DNA of 64,000 bases from Bacillus haynesii. GTDB taxonomy: Bacteria; Bacillota; Bacilli; Bacillales; Bacillaceae. Position numbers and translations under genes: made by a program. Below the pieces are notes generated by a model. That model was not told the origin of the DNA and made no database searches. It saw only the letters and a list, made by a program, of their open reading frames with translations. Of the stretch, positions 30,033-40,076 are shown piece by piece (the first letter of the stretch is position 1; every line of letters begins with the position of its first letter). The stretch covers positions 124,001 through 188,000 of the forward strand of contig NZ_MRBL01000005.1 in assembly GCF_001969855.1 (NCBI RefSeq). Reading direction: 5' to 3'.

Positions 30033-30049
30033 TCTTGTTTTCCTCCTAA

Positions 30050-30412
30050 CTACGGGTTCGTCACTCGTACTCCTTGAACGTAAATATTTACGGAATCTAC
30101 TGCAAGACCCACTGTATGATCGAGCGTATATTTGACTTTTGTTTGAACATTATGTGCCACTTCTGAAATTTTTGTTCCGTAGCTGACAATGATGTACATG
30201 TCAATATGAATACGATCTTCTTCCTGGCGGACGATAACGCCTCTTGCAAAGTTTTCTTTTCTGAGGATTTCAGTCAGTCCGTCTTTAATTTGGTTCTTGG
30301 ATGCCATACCTACGATCCCGTAGCAGTCGATCGCTGCGCCTCCTGCAACCATGGCGACCACTTCGTTTGATATATCAATCTGTCCGTATTTTGTTCGGAA
30401 TTCAATGGACAC
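30050..30412 (-). CDS. yloU: YloU, Asp23/Gls24 family protein
   Basis: 120 residues of the Asp23/Gls24 envelope-stress family: VVAMVAGGAAIDCYGIVGMASK, then VIRQEEDRIHIDMYIIVSYG and ISEVAHNVQTKVKYTLDHTVGL. There is no signal peptide or membrane segment. The start is GTG, seven bases after AAGGAGG. Linkage to fakA is conserved in Firmicutes and suggests a membrane-lipid connection, which is inference. Confidence 0.93.
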   Translation of the reverse strand: MSIEFRTKYGQIDISNEVVAMVAGGAAIDCYGIVGMASKNQIKDGLTEILRKENFARGVIVRQEEDRIHIDMYIIVSYGTKISEVAHNVQTKVKYTLDHTVGLAVDSVNIYVQGVRVTNP

Positions 30413-30590
30413 GTTGGTTCCTCCTTTTCGAGTCTCGCTTTTGACCTCTGGTTATCATCATTCTACTATAAGGACCTTCTTTTTAAAAGAACAGGCAGGC
30501 TTCTCTCCAAACCTAACCCTACTTATACTACAGCGCGTTCATTTTTTCAAGATGTCAAGGAATTTTTCTTGAAAGCAGAGCAATCAATAG

Positions 30591-30619
30591 TTGCAAACGG
30601 TTTTTAGCTGTGGTAAATT
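30591..30619 (+). promoter_or_regulatory. Sigma-A promoter of rpmB
   Basis: TTGCAA (30591-30596), 17-base spacer, TAAATT (30614-30619). The leader of about 70 bases ends in TTAGGAGGGAAACAA before the ATG. The interval from 30413 to 30590 otherwise shows only AT-rich sequence and the upstream DNA of yloU. Confidence 0.65.
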
Positions 30620-30683
30620 ATTAAAGTATCTGAAGCATCACAGGTGATCAACTGATAAAAAATGATGATGTTTTTTTTGATAG

Positions 30684-30887
<204 letters not shown>

Positions 30888-30896
30888 GAAAAAATA

Positions 30897-30941
30897 AACG
30901 CCTGCCAAGAGCGACTGTACGCTTTAGGCAGGCGTTTTTTC
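30897..30941 (+). terminator. Intrinsic terminator of rpmB
   Basis: ACGCCTGCC (30898-30906) pairs with GGCAGGCGT (30927-30935), followed by a T run to 30940. Confidence 0.9.
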
Positions 30942-30981
30942 GTTCCTCTGCTATCCGGGGAGAGCCCTTTGACCCGCTCCG

Positions 30982-31004
30982 CAAAAAAAGCGCACCCGGC
31001 GCTT
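30982..31004 (-). terminator. Intrinsic terminator of spoVM
   Basis: Minus AAGCGC pairs with GCGCTT (plus 30999-31004 with 30988-30993), five-base loop, then a seven-T run. It starts two bases after the spoVM stop. Confidence 0.85.
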
Positions 31005-31005
31005 C

Positions 31006-31086
31006 TTAGTCTTTGCGAAACGAGCCAAGCATCGCCCGGACGATTCCCCCTAAAAACTTCGGTAATTTGATGGTGTAAAATTTCAT
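31006..31086 (-). CDS. spoVM: Stage V sporulation protein M, 26-residue amphipathic peptide
   Basis: A 26-residue frame starting MKFYTIKLPKFLGG and ending RAMLGSFRKD, which I recognise as identical or nearly identical to B. subtilis SpoVM. The ATG follows GAGGAGGGAAGGGA, a very strong ribosome site. SpoVM is an amphipathic helix that recognises the convex forespore membrane and anchors the SpoIVA coat basement layer. The gene sits between thiN and rpmB, as in B. subtilis. Expression by sigma-E in the mother cell is known there; I could not identify a clear sigma-E promoter in the 85 bases upstream. Confidence 0.97.
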   Translation of the reverse strand: MKFYTIKLPKFLGGIVRAMLGSFRKD

Positions 31087-31171
31087 TCCCTTCCCTCCTC
31101 AAAGAGTCCGCAACCGCATCCACCTTCAACATCGGATCCCAAACACAAAGCAAGCGGAAGCGCCAGGATAT

Positions 31172-31816
31172 TTAATCAGTGCTTCTTATCATTATTAATA
31201 TGCCTTCAGAAAACGAAAAAGCACCTTGTGAATGGATGAGTTCGTTACTAATACATAGTGTCGAACCGAGAGCAATATGACACTTATTTAAAGAATACTT
31301 AAATCCTTCGAGAGAAAGGTTTTTTACCGTCTCCGTAAACGGCAGGAATGAAATATACGGTTTTGTTTGATCATGCATGGCGGTGTAGGAACCTGGGGGG
31401 TGCATGCTGATCGTATTTTGGCGGTCGATCATGACGGTCTTGACGTTTTGCTTCATCGCGGTATAAAGAAGGTGCAGATTCCCGAGAAAATGGTCTGCTC
31501 TGCCTCCCGAAATGCCGAACATTCTGATGAATGAAGGCCGCTGTCCGACGGCCCAGCTTAACGCAAGGTCCAAATCCGTCTGATCTTTTTCCGCCTGATA
31601 AATATGGAGGCGGGGAGCAGCCTTTTCAATGGCTTTTTTTTGTTCTTCTGTGATGCTGTCAAAATCCCCGAATGCTTCATCAGGCACGATCCCCGCTTCC
31701 AAAAGGGTGACAGCGCCTCTGTCAACCCCGACCCAAAGCGCATCCCCGTCCTGATACTGCACCAAGTCGGGAATCAGATGATCAGGGCCTCCCGCTACAA
31801 TATTGATCGTTTTCAT
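31172..31816 (-). CDS. thiN: Thiamine pyrophosphokinase
   Basis: 214 residues. VGVDRGAVTLLEAGIVPDEAFGDFDSI carries the conserved aspartates of the catalytic domain, and KDQTDLDLALSWA plus GGRADHFLGNLHLL follow; the C-terminal half is the thiamine-binding beta domain. It makes thiamine diphosphate from thiamine and ATP. Located after rpe, with a terminator between them, and before spoVM. Confidence 0.95.
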   Translation of the reverse strand: MKTINIVAGGPDHLIPDLVQYQDGDALWVGVDRGAVTLLEAGIVPDEAFGDFDSITEEQKKAIEKAAPRLHIYQAEKDQTDLDLALSWAVGQRPSFIRMFGISGGRADHFLGNLHLLYTAMKQNVKTVMIDRQNTISMHPPGSYTAMHDQTKPYISFLPFTETVKNLSLEGFKYSLNKCHIALGSTLCISNELIHSQGAFSFSEGILIMIRSTD

Positions 31817-31842
31817 CGCATTGTCCTTTCTGTGAACGCCCT

Positions 31843-31882
31843 AAAAAAAAGAGCGCAGCTGCAGAAAGCCGGCTCTCTTTCA
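31843..31882 (-). terminator. Terminator between rpe and thiN
   Basis: Minus AAGAGAGC and GCGCTCTT pair with one mismatch around a long loop that may fold further, followed by eight T. Read-through would let thiN be expressed with the upstream operon. Confidence 0.6.
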
Positions 31883-31892
31883 TCGGGACACC

Positions 31893-32549
31893 TTACCCAA
31901 GCGCACCTTTTATATCGGAAATGGCTTTTTTGCGGTCTTTTTCGTTATAAACGGCAGATCCCGCAACAAGCAGGTTCGCTCCCGCTTCGATACACTGTCT
32001 TGCCGTATTTTTGTTGACGCCACCGTCCACTTCAATCAGCAGGTCGGCGAGTCCTTTTTGCTCAGCCATCTCCTTGACCTGCCTGATTTTCGGCAGGACT
32101 GAGGAAATAAACGACTGTCCGCCGAAGCCCGGATTCACTGTCATCAATAAGACGAGATCAAGGTCTTCAAACACATGCTCGATCTGCTGCACAGGGGTAT
32201 GCGGATTCAAGACGACACCCGCTTTGACTCCCTGCTCTTTGATGAGCTGGATCGTCCTGTGAAGGTGCGGGCACGCTTCAACATGGACGGACAAAATATC
32301 GGCGCCCGCTTTTGCAAAAGCAGGTATATAGCGGTCAGGCGCTTCGATCATTAAATGAACGTCGAGCGGAAGTTCAGTGATCGGGCGGACGGCTTCCACT
32401 ACAAGCGGCCCGATGGTCAGGTTGGGAACGAAATGGCCGTCCATCACATCGATGTGGATGAAATCGGCGCCGCCTTGTTCAACATCTCGAATTTCCTCCC
32501 CTAGACGGGCAAAATCAGCTGAAAGAATCGAAGGAGCAACATATACCAT
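31893..32549 (-). CDS. rpe: Ribulose-phosphate 3-epimerase
   Basis: 218-residue TIM barrel. [15 protein letters not shown] at the N-terminus, [17 protein letters not shown] with the metal ligands, [13 protein letters not shown], and [11 protein letters not shown]. It interconverts ribulose 5-phosphate and xylulose 5-phosphate. Three bases downstream of rsgA. Conserved neighbour of rsgA-prkC-prpC. Confidence 0.96.
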   Translation of the reverse strand: MVYVAPSILSADFARLGEEIRDVEQGGADFIHIDVMDGHFVPNLTIGPLVVEAVRPITELPLDVHLMIEAPDRYIPAFAKAGADILSVHVEACPHLHRTIQLIKEQGVKAGVVLNPHTPVQQIEHVFEDLDLVLLMTVNPGFGGQSFISSVLPKIRQVKEMAEQKGLADLLIEVDGGVNKNTARQCIEAGANLLVAGSAVYNEKDRKKAISDIKGALG

Positions 32550-32552
32550 ATC

Positions 32553-33437
32553 TTAATACCTCGGCTTTCTATCTTTGATCTCTGTTAAAAATTCAACATA
32601 ATGGTCGTAGCGATACTGGGCGATTTCACCGTTTTCCACGGCGCGTTTGACCGCGCAATTCGGCTCTTTCAGATGCAGGCACCCGCGGAACTTGCATTCG
32701 GTGCTTTTTTCACCGATTTCCAAAAATGCAGACCCTAAATCTTCAGCTTCAATACCGGCAAACTCAAGCGAGCTGAAGCCCGGGGTGTCCGCGACGAGCC
32801 CGCCGTTTATATCGATCAGCTCCACATGGCGCGTCGTATGTTTTCCCCTTCCCAAATGGGCGGAAATACCGGCGGTTTTCAGTTCAAGGTCAGGGCTGAT
32901 CGCATTTAAAAGCGAAGACTTGCCCACGCCGGACTGGCCGGCGAATACGGTGATTTTATCTTGAAAATGGGGGATGATGTCTTCGATGCCGCTTCCGTTT
33001 TCCATCGATGTTAAATAGACGCTGTACCCGATGTTCCGGTAGTCTTCGGCATATTGATGAATCCGCTCTTTCAGCGAATCATCATCCACGAGATCCATTT
33101 TCGTAATGCATATGATCGGCCAAATATCCGCCGCTTCAACAAGCACTAAAAAACGATCCAATAGCGACGTGCTGAATGTCGGCTCCTTTGCCGAAAACAC
33201 GAGAACCGCCTGATCCACGTTGCTGATCGGAGGTCTGACCAATTCATTGAATCTGTCTTTAATCTCGAGAATGTAGCCTTCCTTATCGTTATCGGCCTGG
33301 TAGACGACATCGTCGCCGACGAGAGGGGTTACTTTATTTTTTCTGAAGACCCCTCTTCCCCTGCACTGAATGATCTGATCGCCATCCAATACATAGTAAA
33401 ATCCGCTTAATGCTTTAATGATTTTGCCCTCAGGCAT
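32553..33437 (-). CDS. rsgA: RsgA, ribosome small-subunit GTPase
   Basis: 294 residues. N-terminal OB domain, then a circularly permuted GTPase: TKMD (112-115) precedes GQSGVGKS (167-174) and DTPGFSSLE. The C-terminal zinc site is CKFRGCLHLKEPNC. It acts in 30S maturation; also called CpgA or YloQ and reported as a PrkC substrate in B. subtilis. 12 bases downstream of prkC. Confidence 0.96.
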   Translation of the reverse strand: MPEGKIIKALSGFYYVLDGDQIIQCRGRGVFRKNKVTPLVGDDVVYQADNDKEGYILEIKDRFNELVRPPISNVDQAVLVFSAKEPTFSTSLLDRFLVLVEAADIWPIICITKMDLVDDDSLKERIHQYAEDYRNIGYSVYLTSMENGSGIEDIIPHFQDKITVFAGQSGVGKSSLLNAISPDLELKTAGISAHLGRGKHTTRHVELIDINGGLVADTPGFSSLEFAGIEAEDLGSAFLEIGEKSTECKFRGCLHLKEPNCAVKRAVENGEIAQYRYDHYVEFLTEIKDRKPRY

Positions 33438-33449
33438 ATCGCACCTCCC

Positions 33450-35423
33450 TTATTCATCCTCAGGATATTCAATCGTTTTTGACCTGACCACTTTATCGTT
33501 GATCGTTACTTGATAATACCCTTTTTGGCCGGGCGCAATCCTGAATTTGATCGTCCGCTCTGCCGGCGCCGTGATTTTGAAATTTTCGTAGACGTCGGAA
33601 ATGCTGTGTTCTTCATCATCGATCGAAATTTGGACGTTTTGTTCTTCGCCCTCCGCTCCCGGTTCATAAGGGATATCAATTTTCTCGGTCACCGTTTTGA
33701 CGGGTTTTTTTTCGGGTCCGAGTGAAAACGTGACCTCGACTTTGTCTCCCGGCTTGACGGATGCCCCCGCCTCCGGTTTTTGTTTGATGACCTGACCTTC
33801 CGGCACGTCTTCAGAATGCGCCTCCTTTTCGATAAGGACAAGCTGATGGTCGTCCAAATAGCCAGAAGCCGCCTGTTTGCTGTATGTTTTTAAATCCCTC
33901 AAAGTAATGGCTTCCGGACCGAGGCTGACCGTTAATTTGACCTCATCGTCGGCGGCAACGATTTCGGTTCCGGCTGCAGGGTCCTGTTCGATGATGGTGC
34001 CAGCTTCTTCTTCATCGTGCACTTCTTCTGTCTTGATGTTTTTAAAGCCTTTTTGCTCGAGAATCTTTTTGGCGGCGTCGACTTTCTGGCCGACCACATC
34101 ATCGACTTCTGTTTTCTCTTTGCCTGAGCTTTTATAAAGCTTGACAGTTGAACCTTCCTTTACGTTATCGCCGGCTGCAGGGTCCGTCTTCACGATCAGC
34201 CCTTCTTCAATTTTATCGTCGGCAATGTCTTCAGCATTCGGATCCACTTCAAATCCTTCGTCTTCAAGCTTGATGACGGCTTCTTCATACTCAAGGCCGG
34301 CAACATCGGGAACGGCAACGTCTTTTGGAATAAAGAGCGACGGAAACACCGTTAAAGCCAGGACGGCTGACACAGCCAGAACGAAAAACACTGTCAGCAA
34401 TATAAGCGGCCATTTCTTTCTTTTTTTCTTCTTGTTTGCTTTTGCCTGCTTCTTCTTTTCTTTTTTTGATAATGGAGCCGCTTCCTCTTCTCCGTCGCCG
34501 GATTGCGGGCTGCTCTTGTCCTCCGGCAAGTTCTTAATGATCGGAACAGCTTTCGTCATCTCATCATCGGATTCAATCGTGAATCGCTTTTCGTTGAGCC
34601 TGTCCGGATCAAAAGCCGTTTTCAAATCGTTTTCCATCTCTTCGGCCGCTTCATAGCGGTGGAATGGATCTTTTGCCATCGCTTTCAGGACGACGTTTTC
34701 TATGCTTTGCGGCACAGCCGGATTCCACCTTTTTACCGACGGCGTTTCCGATTGCAGATGCTTCAGCGCGATGCTGACCGCCGATTCTCCTTCAAACGGC
34801 ATACGCGCCGTCAGCAGCTCGAAAAGCACGATGCCGAGCGAGTAGATATCGGATTTTTTCGTCGATAATCCGCCTCTCGCCTGTTCGGGCGACAAATAAT
34901 GGACAGAGCCCAAAACCGAGTTGGTGTGCGTGATGGTCGTCGAGCTGAGCGCCATGGCGATGCCGAAATCAGTCACTTTAATGTGGCCCATATGGTCGAT
35001 CAAAATGTTGTGAGGCTTAATATCCCGGTGGACAATCTGGTTATCATGGGCATGTGCGATGGCGGAGACGATCTGCTCCATGATCTGGACCGCTTCTTTC
35101 GGATGAATCGGGCCTGTGCGGTTTATGTATTCTTTCAAGGTCATCCCCTCGACGTACTCCATCACGATATAATAGATGTCATCTTCTTCTCCGACATCAT
35201 AAATGCTGACGATATTCGGGTGGTCGAGGCTTGCGGCGGACTGCGCTTCCCTTCTAAACCGCCTGATGAAATCGGCATCGTGAACGAAGTCAAACCGCAG
35301 CACTTTAATCGCAACTTCACGGTCGAGGATGATGTCCAGCGCTAAATAAACGTTCGCCATCCCCCCGCCGCCGATGGCGCGCAGGATTTCGTAACGTCCG
35401 CTGATCCGTCTGCCGATTAACAC
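33450..35423 (-). CDS. prkC: Serine/threonine protein kinase PrkC with PASTA domains
   Basis: 657 residues. Kinase domain: [15 protein letters not shown]40 in [13 protein letters not shown] with D133, DFG at 151-153, and SPEQARGG. A Lys-rich stretch leads to one membrane helix at about 338-360 ([20 protein letters not shown]). Outside, three PASTA repeats ([39 protein letters not shown]) and a C-terminal beta domain sense muropeptides and peptidoglycan. The start is GTG and overlaps the prpC stop by seven bases, coupling kinase and phosphatase. Confidence 0.97.
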   Translation of the reverse strand: MLIGRRISGRYEILRAIGGGGMANVYLALDIILDREVAIKVLRFDFVHDADFIRRFRREAQSAASLDHPNIVSIYDVGEEDDIYYIVMEYVEGMTLKEYINRTGPIHPKEAVQIMEQIVSAIAHAHDNQIVHRDIKPHNILIDHMGHIKVTDFGIAMALSSTTITHTNSVLGSVHYLSPEQARGGLSTKKSDIYSLGIVLFELLTARMPFEGESAVSIALKHLQSETPSVKRWNPAVPQSIENVVLKAMAKDPFHRYEAAEEMENDLKTAFDPDRLNEKRFTIESDDEMTKAVPIIKNLPEDKSSPQSGDGEEEAAPLSKKEKKKQAKANKKKKRKKWPLILLTVFFVLAVSAVLALTVFPSLFIPKDVAVPDVAGLEYEEAVIKLEDEGFEVDPNAEDIADDKIEEGLIVKTDPAAGDNVKEGSTVKLYKSSGKEKTEVDDVVGQKVDAAKKILEQKGFKNIKTEEVHDEEEAGTIIEQDPAAGTEIVAADDEVKLTVSLGPEAITLRDLKTYSKQAASGYLDDHQLVLIEKEAHSEDVPEGQVIKQKPEAGASVKPGDKVEVTFSLGPEKKPVKTVTEKIDIPYEPGAEGEEQNVQISIDDEEHSISDVYENFKITAPAERTIKFRIAPGQKGYYQVTINDKVVRSKTIEYPEDE

Positions 35424-36181
35424 TTGTCTTCACCTTCTTCAATTTGAGAAGGAAGTTCCAATAGCGCGACGGTGATATTGTCTTCGCCGCCGTTGTCATT
35501 GGCTAGCTGAACGAGCTGATCCGCTTTTTCCTCCGCAGAGGAAAGAGCCGTGAGCATATCCTTCAGTGTCTCATCATACACTTTATTCGTCAGCCCGTCA
35601 GAGCATAATAGAACTTGATCACCCGGTTCGATTTCAAATGTGTGCGCTTCAACCTTCACTTCCGGATCTGTGCCGAGCGCTTTTGTCAGCACGTTTTTCC
35701 GCGGATGGTGTTCGGCATCCTCCTTCGAAATCCCCCCAGTCCGCACGAGTTCATTGACAAGCGAGTGATCTTCCGTCAGCTGTATGAAATTGTCGCCTTG
35801 CAGGAGATAGCAGCGGCTGTCTCCGATATGGGCGACCGTCAGCGTTTTTCCCGTGTATAAAGCGCAGACGACCGTTGTCCCCATTCCCTGGCACTCTTCA
35901 TGCGCCCTCGAATGGTCGAAAAGTTTTTGGTTGACGGCTGAAATCTGCTCTTTCAGCCACGCTTCGCTTTCAGCCGGCGAAGCCGGGACTTCTTCGGTTT
36001 CCTCCCAGATATCCCGAAGGGCTGAGACGGCCATCCTGCTGGCGACATCGCCGGCCAGATGACCTCCCATTCCATCGCAGACAACAGCTAATACCAGTCC
36101 GTTTTTTTCAGTAAAAATGCCGGCATCGTCTTCATTGTGCTGGCGTATTTTTCCCCTGTCCGTTTTTAAGGCTGTTTTCAA
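35417..36181 (-). CDS. prpC: PP2C-type protein phosphatase PrpC
   Basis: 254 residues, the B. subtilis length, when started at the TTG that begins [33 protein letters not shown] precedes it. PP2C motifs: [53 protein letters not shown]. It removes phosphates placed by PrkC. A longer in-frame ATG start would run 32 codons into rlmN and has no family support. Confidence 0.95.
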   Translation of the reverse strand: MKTALKTDRGKIRQHNEDDAGIFTEKNGLVLAVVCDGMGGHLAGDVASRMAVSALRDIWEETEEVPASPAESEAWLKEQISAVNQKLFDHSRAHEECQGMGTTVVCALYTGKTLTVAHIGDSRCYLLQGDNFIQLTEDHSLVNELVRTGGISKEDAEHHPRKNVLTKALGTDPEVKVEAHTFEIEPGDQVLLCSDGLTNKVYDETLKDMLTALSSAEEKADQLVQLANDNGGEDNITVALLELPSQIEEGEDKC

Positions 36182-36188
36182 CCTTGAT

Positions 36189-37274
36189 TCACCTCGTCTC
36201 TTCCTGGCGCTCCTTTGCACGAAGCTGTCCGCAGGCAGCGTCAATATCATGGCCTTGCTCTCTTCTGATCGTGACATTTACTCCATGAGACTTTAATGTT
36301 TTTTCAAAGGCGAAAATCTGTTCTTTCGGTGTTCTGACATAGTCTCGTTCAGGTACATAGTTGACCGGAATCAAGTTGACGTGGCATTTGATTCCTTTTA
36401 GCAATTCAGCCAGCTCTTCCGCGTGTTCAACCTGATCGTTGACACCGCCGAAAAGCCCGTATTCAAACGTAACCCTTCTGCCGGTTTTCTTAATGTAGTA
36501 ATCGATAGCTTTCATCAGATCCGGCAGCTTGTAGGCTCTGTTGATCGGCATCAGCCGGCTTCTGATCTCAGTGTTCGGCGCGTGCAGTGAAATCGCAAAG
36601 TTGATCTGCAGCTTTTCGTCTGCAAAATCATAGATTTTCGGAATGATCCCGCTCGTTGATACGGTGATATGGCGCGCCCCGATATTCAGCCCTTTATCAT
36701 GGTTGACGATTTTCAGGAACGCAAGCATTTCCTGAAAATTATCGAACGGCTCGCCGATTCCCATAATGACGATTGAGCTGACGCGTTCATCTGTTTCATC
36801 AAGCGCCTGCTGCACTTTGACAACCTGGGCGACGATCTCTCCGGCTTCCAGGTTTCGCTTTAAGCCGCCGAGGGTCGACGCGCAGAACGTACAGCCGATC
36901 CGGCAGCCCACCTGTGTCGTTACACAAACAGAATTGCCATATTCGTGCCGCATTAATACGGTTTCGATCGTGTAGCCGTCATGAAGCTCGAATAAAAACT
37001 TCATCGTTCCATCTTGTGAAGTCTGCTTAACGGCCGTTTTCAGCGTCGTTAATACGAAATGCTCGTTCAGCTTTGTCCGCAGCTCTTTTGAAAGGTTTGT
37101 CATCTTTTCAAATGACGTGACTCTCTTTTCGTAAAGCCATTCGAATATTTGCGCGGCGCGGAAAGGCTTTTCGCCGTTTTCCGAAAGCCAGCTTTTCAGT
37201 TCTTCTATTTCAAAAGAATAGATGGACGGTCTTTCTGTCCGCAATTCTTTTCTCACTTTTTGTTTCGATTCCAT
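36189..37274 (-). CDS. rlmN: 23S rRNA/tRNA adenine-C2 methyltransferase RlmN
   Basis: 361-residue radical SAM enzyme. Cluster cysteines C124, C128 and C131 in CRIGCTFC; the C-terminal catalytic cysteine is in [19 protein letters not shown] and [12 protein letters not shown] are typical. It methylates A2503 of 23S rRNA and A37 of some tRNAs. The ATG overlaps the rsmB stop by one base (TAATG), which decides the start against an ATG ten codons earlier. Confidence 0.96.
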   Translation of the reverse strand: MESKQKVRKELRTERPSIYSFEIEELKSWLSENGEKPFRAAQIFEWLYEKRVTSFEKMTNLSKELRTKLNEHFVLTTLKTAVKQTSQDGTMKFLFELHDGYTIETVLMRHEYGNSVCVTTQVGCRIGCTFCASTLGGLKRNLEAGEIVAQVVKVQQALDETDERVSSIVIMGIGEPFDNFQEMLAFLKIVNHDKGLNIGARHITVSTSGIIPKIYDFADEKLQINFAISLHAPNTEIRSRLMPINRAYKLPDLMKAIDYYIKKTGRRVTFEYGLFGGVNDQVEHAEELAELLKGIKCHVNLIPVNYVPERDYVRTPKEQIFAFEKTLKSHGVNVTIRREQGHDIDAACGQLRAKERQEETR

Positions 37275-38620
37275 TATTGTGATCCCTTCTTTCTCATGCT
37301 GCAAATAAAGAAGCCGTCCGTTCCAAAGTAGTGGGGAAGGATTTGAATGCTTCCATCCTTGACATACGGCGCCGTTTTTTCGGGCAGCCGCTCGGCGAGG
37401 GTGGGGTCCGCTTCAAATTCGTCGTGTTCTTCCAAAAAAGCATGCATGACTTGTTCATTTTCGGTCGGGTCCATTGTGCATGTGCTGTAGACCAATGTCC
37501 CGCCTGTTTTCAATAAAGGTGCGATTTCGTTTAAAATCGCAAGCTGAATCCCGGCGAGACGCGCGCTGTCTTCGGGCGTTTTGCTGTATTTGAGATCCGG
37601 TTTTCTGCGGATGACACCGAAGCCCGAACACGGTGCATCGACAAGAATCCGGTCAAACTGCTCCGGCTCGAAGGCTTCGCCGGCTTTTCTGGCATCCAGC
37701 GCCCTTGCTTCAATGTTGGAAAGTCCGATCCGGCCTGCCGCTTCTTTGATCAGCTTTACTTTATGATGATGAAGATCTAGGGAAACGACCTTTCCCGTAT
37801 CTTCGAGCAGTTCGCCGATATGAGTGGATTTTCCTCCCGGAGCTGCGCATGCGTCCAGCACCGTTTCTCCCCGTTCAGGACCGAGGGCTCTCGCTACCAG
37901 CATTGAGCTTTCATCTTGTATGGTGACTTCGCCTTCTTTGAAAAAAGGAGTGGACGCAATCGTTCCTTTTAGCAGTTTGACAGCGTCTTGGGACAAGTCG
38001 CCTTCTTCCGCCTCAATCCCCGCTTCATTCAGGCGGGAAAGAAGCGTATCCCGGTCGTGTTTCAGCCTGTTGACGCGGATCGTCTGCTTCGGCGGGATCA
38101 TATGAATCCGGCAGATTTGTTCTGCCGCTTCGAACCCGTAGGCATTCGTCCATTCTCTGACAAGCCATTCCGGATGGCTTGTCTCAACCGCAAGGCGTTC
38201 AATCGGGTCGGCAATGTCGGCAAAAGAAGGCACGCCTTCCCTCTGAACGGAGCGCAGAACACCGTTAACAAATGAAGAAATTCCTTTATGCCCGCGTTTT
38301 TTAGCAATTTCAACAGCTTCAAAAAGAGCGGCCCGGTCAGGGATTTTCTCCAGGTATTCCATCTGGTACAGCGACATTCTCAACAGATGAATGACCCAGT
38401 CTTTCACTTTTTCCGGCTTTTTAATAAACGGCTTCAGCATATAATCAAGCGCCAGCTTGTTCTGAAGGGTGCCGTAAACGAGTTCTGTCAAAAGGCCTCT
38501 GTCTTTGTCGCTTAAATCGTTCGCTTTCATGACAGACTGAAGCAAAAGATTGCTGTATGCCTGATTCTGGTCAAGCTTAATCAGTGCATCAAGCGCGACT
38601 TCTCTCACATTATTTTTCAT
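37274..38620 (-). CDS. rsmB: 16S rRNA m5C967 methyltransferase RsmB
   Basis: 448 residues. An N-terminal NusB-like RNA-binding domain ([20 protein letters not shown]) is followed by the SAM domain: [17 protein letters not shown], the catalytic [15 protein letters not shown] and YSTCTM, then HYFGTDGFF. The start [10 protein letters not shown] matches the family; the ATG two codons earlier is too close to GGGG. It overlaps fmt by 11 bases. Confidence 0.95.
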   Translation of the reverse strand: MKNNVREVALDALIKLDQNQAYSNLLLQSVMKANDLSDKDRGLLTELVYGTLQNKLALDYMLKPFIKKPEKVKDWVIHLLRMSLYQMEYLEKIPDRAALFEAVEIAKKRGHKGISSFVNGVLRSVQREGVPSFADIADPIERLAVETSHPEWLVREWTNAYGFEAAEQICRIHMIPPKQTIRVNRLKHDRDTLLSRLNEAGIEAEEGDLSQDAVKLLKGTIASTPFFKEGEVTIQDESSMLVARALGPERGETVLDACAAPGGKSTHIGELLEDTGKVVSLDLHHHKVKLIKEAAGRIGLSNIEARALDARKAGEAFEPEQFDRILVDAPCSGFGVIRRKPDLKYSKTPEDSARLAGIQLAILNEIAPLLKTGGTLVYSTCTMDPTENEQVMHAFLEEHDEFEADPTLAERLPEKTAPYVKDGSIQILPHYFGTDGFFICSMRKKGSQ

Positions 38621-39560
38621 CGTCATGCCCCAATTTCATTCCGGCTTGAAGACCCGCTCCCCTGACAAAATCTCCAGCCTTCATTCTTTTTTTGCCGGCA
38701 GGCTGCACTTCCGTTAATTTTAACGCGGTGTCATTTCCGGTAGAAACAACAACGCCGTCTTTATCAACGCTAATGATCTCTCCCGGTTCTGCCTGTTTTA
38801 AGGTTTCGCATTTTTTCGCAGTCCATACTTTCAGCGTCTGGCCGCTTAAAACCGTATATGCGACAGGCCATGGATTCAAGCCCCTGACTTGGTTGTACAG
38901 GACTTCGCCGGGCTTCGACCAGTCGATTAGTTCTTGTTCGCGCTTAATGTTTGGCGCGTATGTCGCTTCCCGTTCATCCTGTTTTTCCGGGGTTACCGAA
39001 CCGTCAATGACTTTCGGAACCGTTTCGGAAAGAAGCGCAGCTCCGGCCTTGCTCAGCTTGTCGTGGAGCGTGCCGACATTATCGGTTTCTTCGATGTCAA
39101 CTTCAACTTTGGCGAGCATATCGCCTGCATCCAATTTTTCGACCATGTACATGATTGTCACGCCCGTTTTCTCTTTGCCTTCCAGAATGGCGTAATGGAT
39201 CGGGGCTCCTCCGCGCAGCTCCGGCAGAAGAGAGGCATGGACGTTGATACAGCCGTATTTCGGATAATCGAGGAGCTTTTTCGGCAGGATCTGTCCGAAT
39301 GCCGCCGTTACAATTAGATCGGGTTCAAGCGCCAAAATCTTGTCCGTTTCCGCTTCTTCCCTCACTTTCTCAGGCTGGAGCACGGGAATGCCGCGACGCA
39401 GCGCTTCCTCCTTGACAGGCGGCGGGGTCATCACCTTTTTTCTGCCTTTCGGGCGGTCAGGCTGAGTGACGACACCCACCACCTCATAGCCGTCATCAAT
39501 CAATGTGCTGAGCACCGGGACGGAAAAATCCGGCGTTCCCATAAAAACGATCCTTGTCAT
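38610..39560 (-). CDS. fmt: Methionyl-tRNA formyltransferase
   Basis: 316 residues starting [17 protein letters not shown]. The catalytic loop is [17 protein letters not shown] with [17 protein letters not shown], and the C-terminal OB domain ends the protein. It formylates initiator Met-tRNA. The start follows AAGGATGATTGG, four bases after the def stop; a longer in-frame ATG inside def is rejected. def and fmt form the usual formyl-methionine pair. Confidence 0.97.
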   Translation of the reverse strand: MTRIVFMGTPDFSVPVLSTLIDDGYEVVGVVTQPDRPKGRKKVMTPPPVKEEALRRGIPVLQPEKVREEAETDKILALEPDLIVTAAFGQILPKKLLDYPKYGCINVHASLLPELRGGAPIHYAILEGKEKTGVTIMYMVEKLDAGDMLAKVEVDIEETDNVGTLHDKLSKAGAALLSETVPKVIDGSVTPEKQDEREATYAPNIKREQELIDWSKPGEVLYNQVRGLNPWPVAYTVLSGQTLKVWTAKKCETLKQAEPGEIISVDKDGVVVSTGNDTALKLTEVQPAGKKRMKAGDFVRGAGLQAGMKLGHDDEK

Positions 39561-39564
39561 CCAA

Positions 39565-40047
39565 TCATCCTTCCATTTCCTCAAGTTCTTCCGCATCATA
39601 ATAGCGCGTTACTTTTGATGTGAATAAAATACCGTCCAAGTGGTCGATTTCGTGCAGCAGCGCCCGCGCCAAAAAGCCCTCAGCTTCAATCGTAAACGGT
39701 TTCCCGCGGCGGTCGAACGCCTTGACCTTTACATAATCCGAACGCTTCACTTCACCGTATAGATCGGGAAAGCTCAGACAGCCTTCAGGACCCGTTTGTT
39801 CACCGCTCTCTTCGATGACCTCCGGGTTGACCAGTTCAATTCTTCCCGTGTCATCGCCGATATCGACGACTGCCGCTCTTTTTGAAACGCCGATTTGCGG
39901 GGCAGCCAGTCCGACTCCGTCCAGCTCAAGCATCGTATCATACATATTATCGAGTAGTTTCTTTAATGATTTATCAAAAGACGCAACGGGTTCGGCAGGG
40001 GTCTCAAGAACCTCCGCCGGATACGTTACGATCGGTTTTACTGCCAA
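39565..40047 (-). CDS. def: Peptide deformylase
   Basis: 160 residues. The three motifs are [10 protein letters not shown] (44-53), EGCLSFP (C90) and HEIDHLDG (H132, E133, H136), which bind the metal and remove formyl from new proteins. The start is TTG, eight bases after GGAGGG. Four bases before fmt. This is the B. subtilis DefA type. Confidence 0.96.
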   Translation of the reverse strand: MAVKPIVTYPAEVLETPAEPVASFDKSLKKLLDNMYDTMLELDGVGLAAPQIGVSKRAAVVDIGDDTGRIELVNPEVIEESGEQTGPEGCLSFPDLYGEVKRSDYVKVKAFDRRGKPFTIEAEGFLARALLHEIDHLDGILFTSKVTRYYDAEELEEMEG

Positions 40048-40076
40048 TCTAGAAGCCCTCCATCACACTGTTATTT

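Noticed and set aside
31087..31171. Sigma-E promoter for spoVM
   Set aside because: Expected from B. subtilis, but no sequence here clearly fits the sigma-E -35 and -10 pattern.
36182..36277. 32-residue N-terminal extension of prpC from an upstream ATG
   Set aside because: It lies inside rlmN, has no family counterpart, and the TTG start has a ribosome site and gives exactly the usual length.
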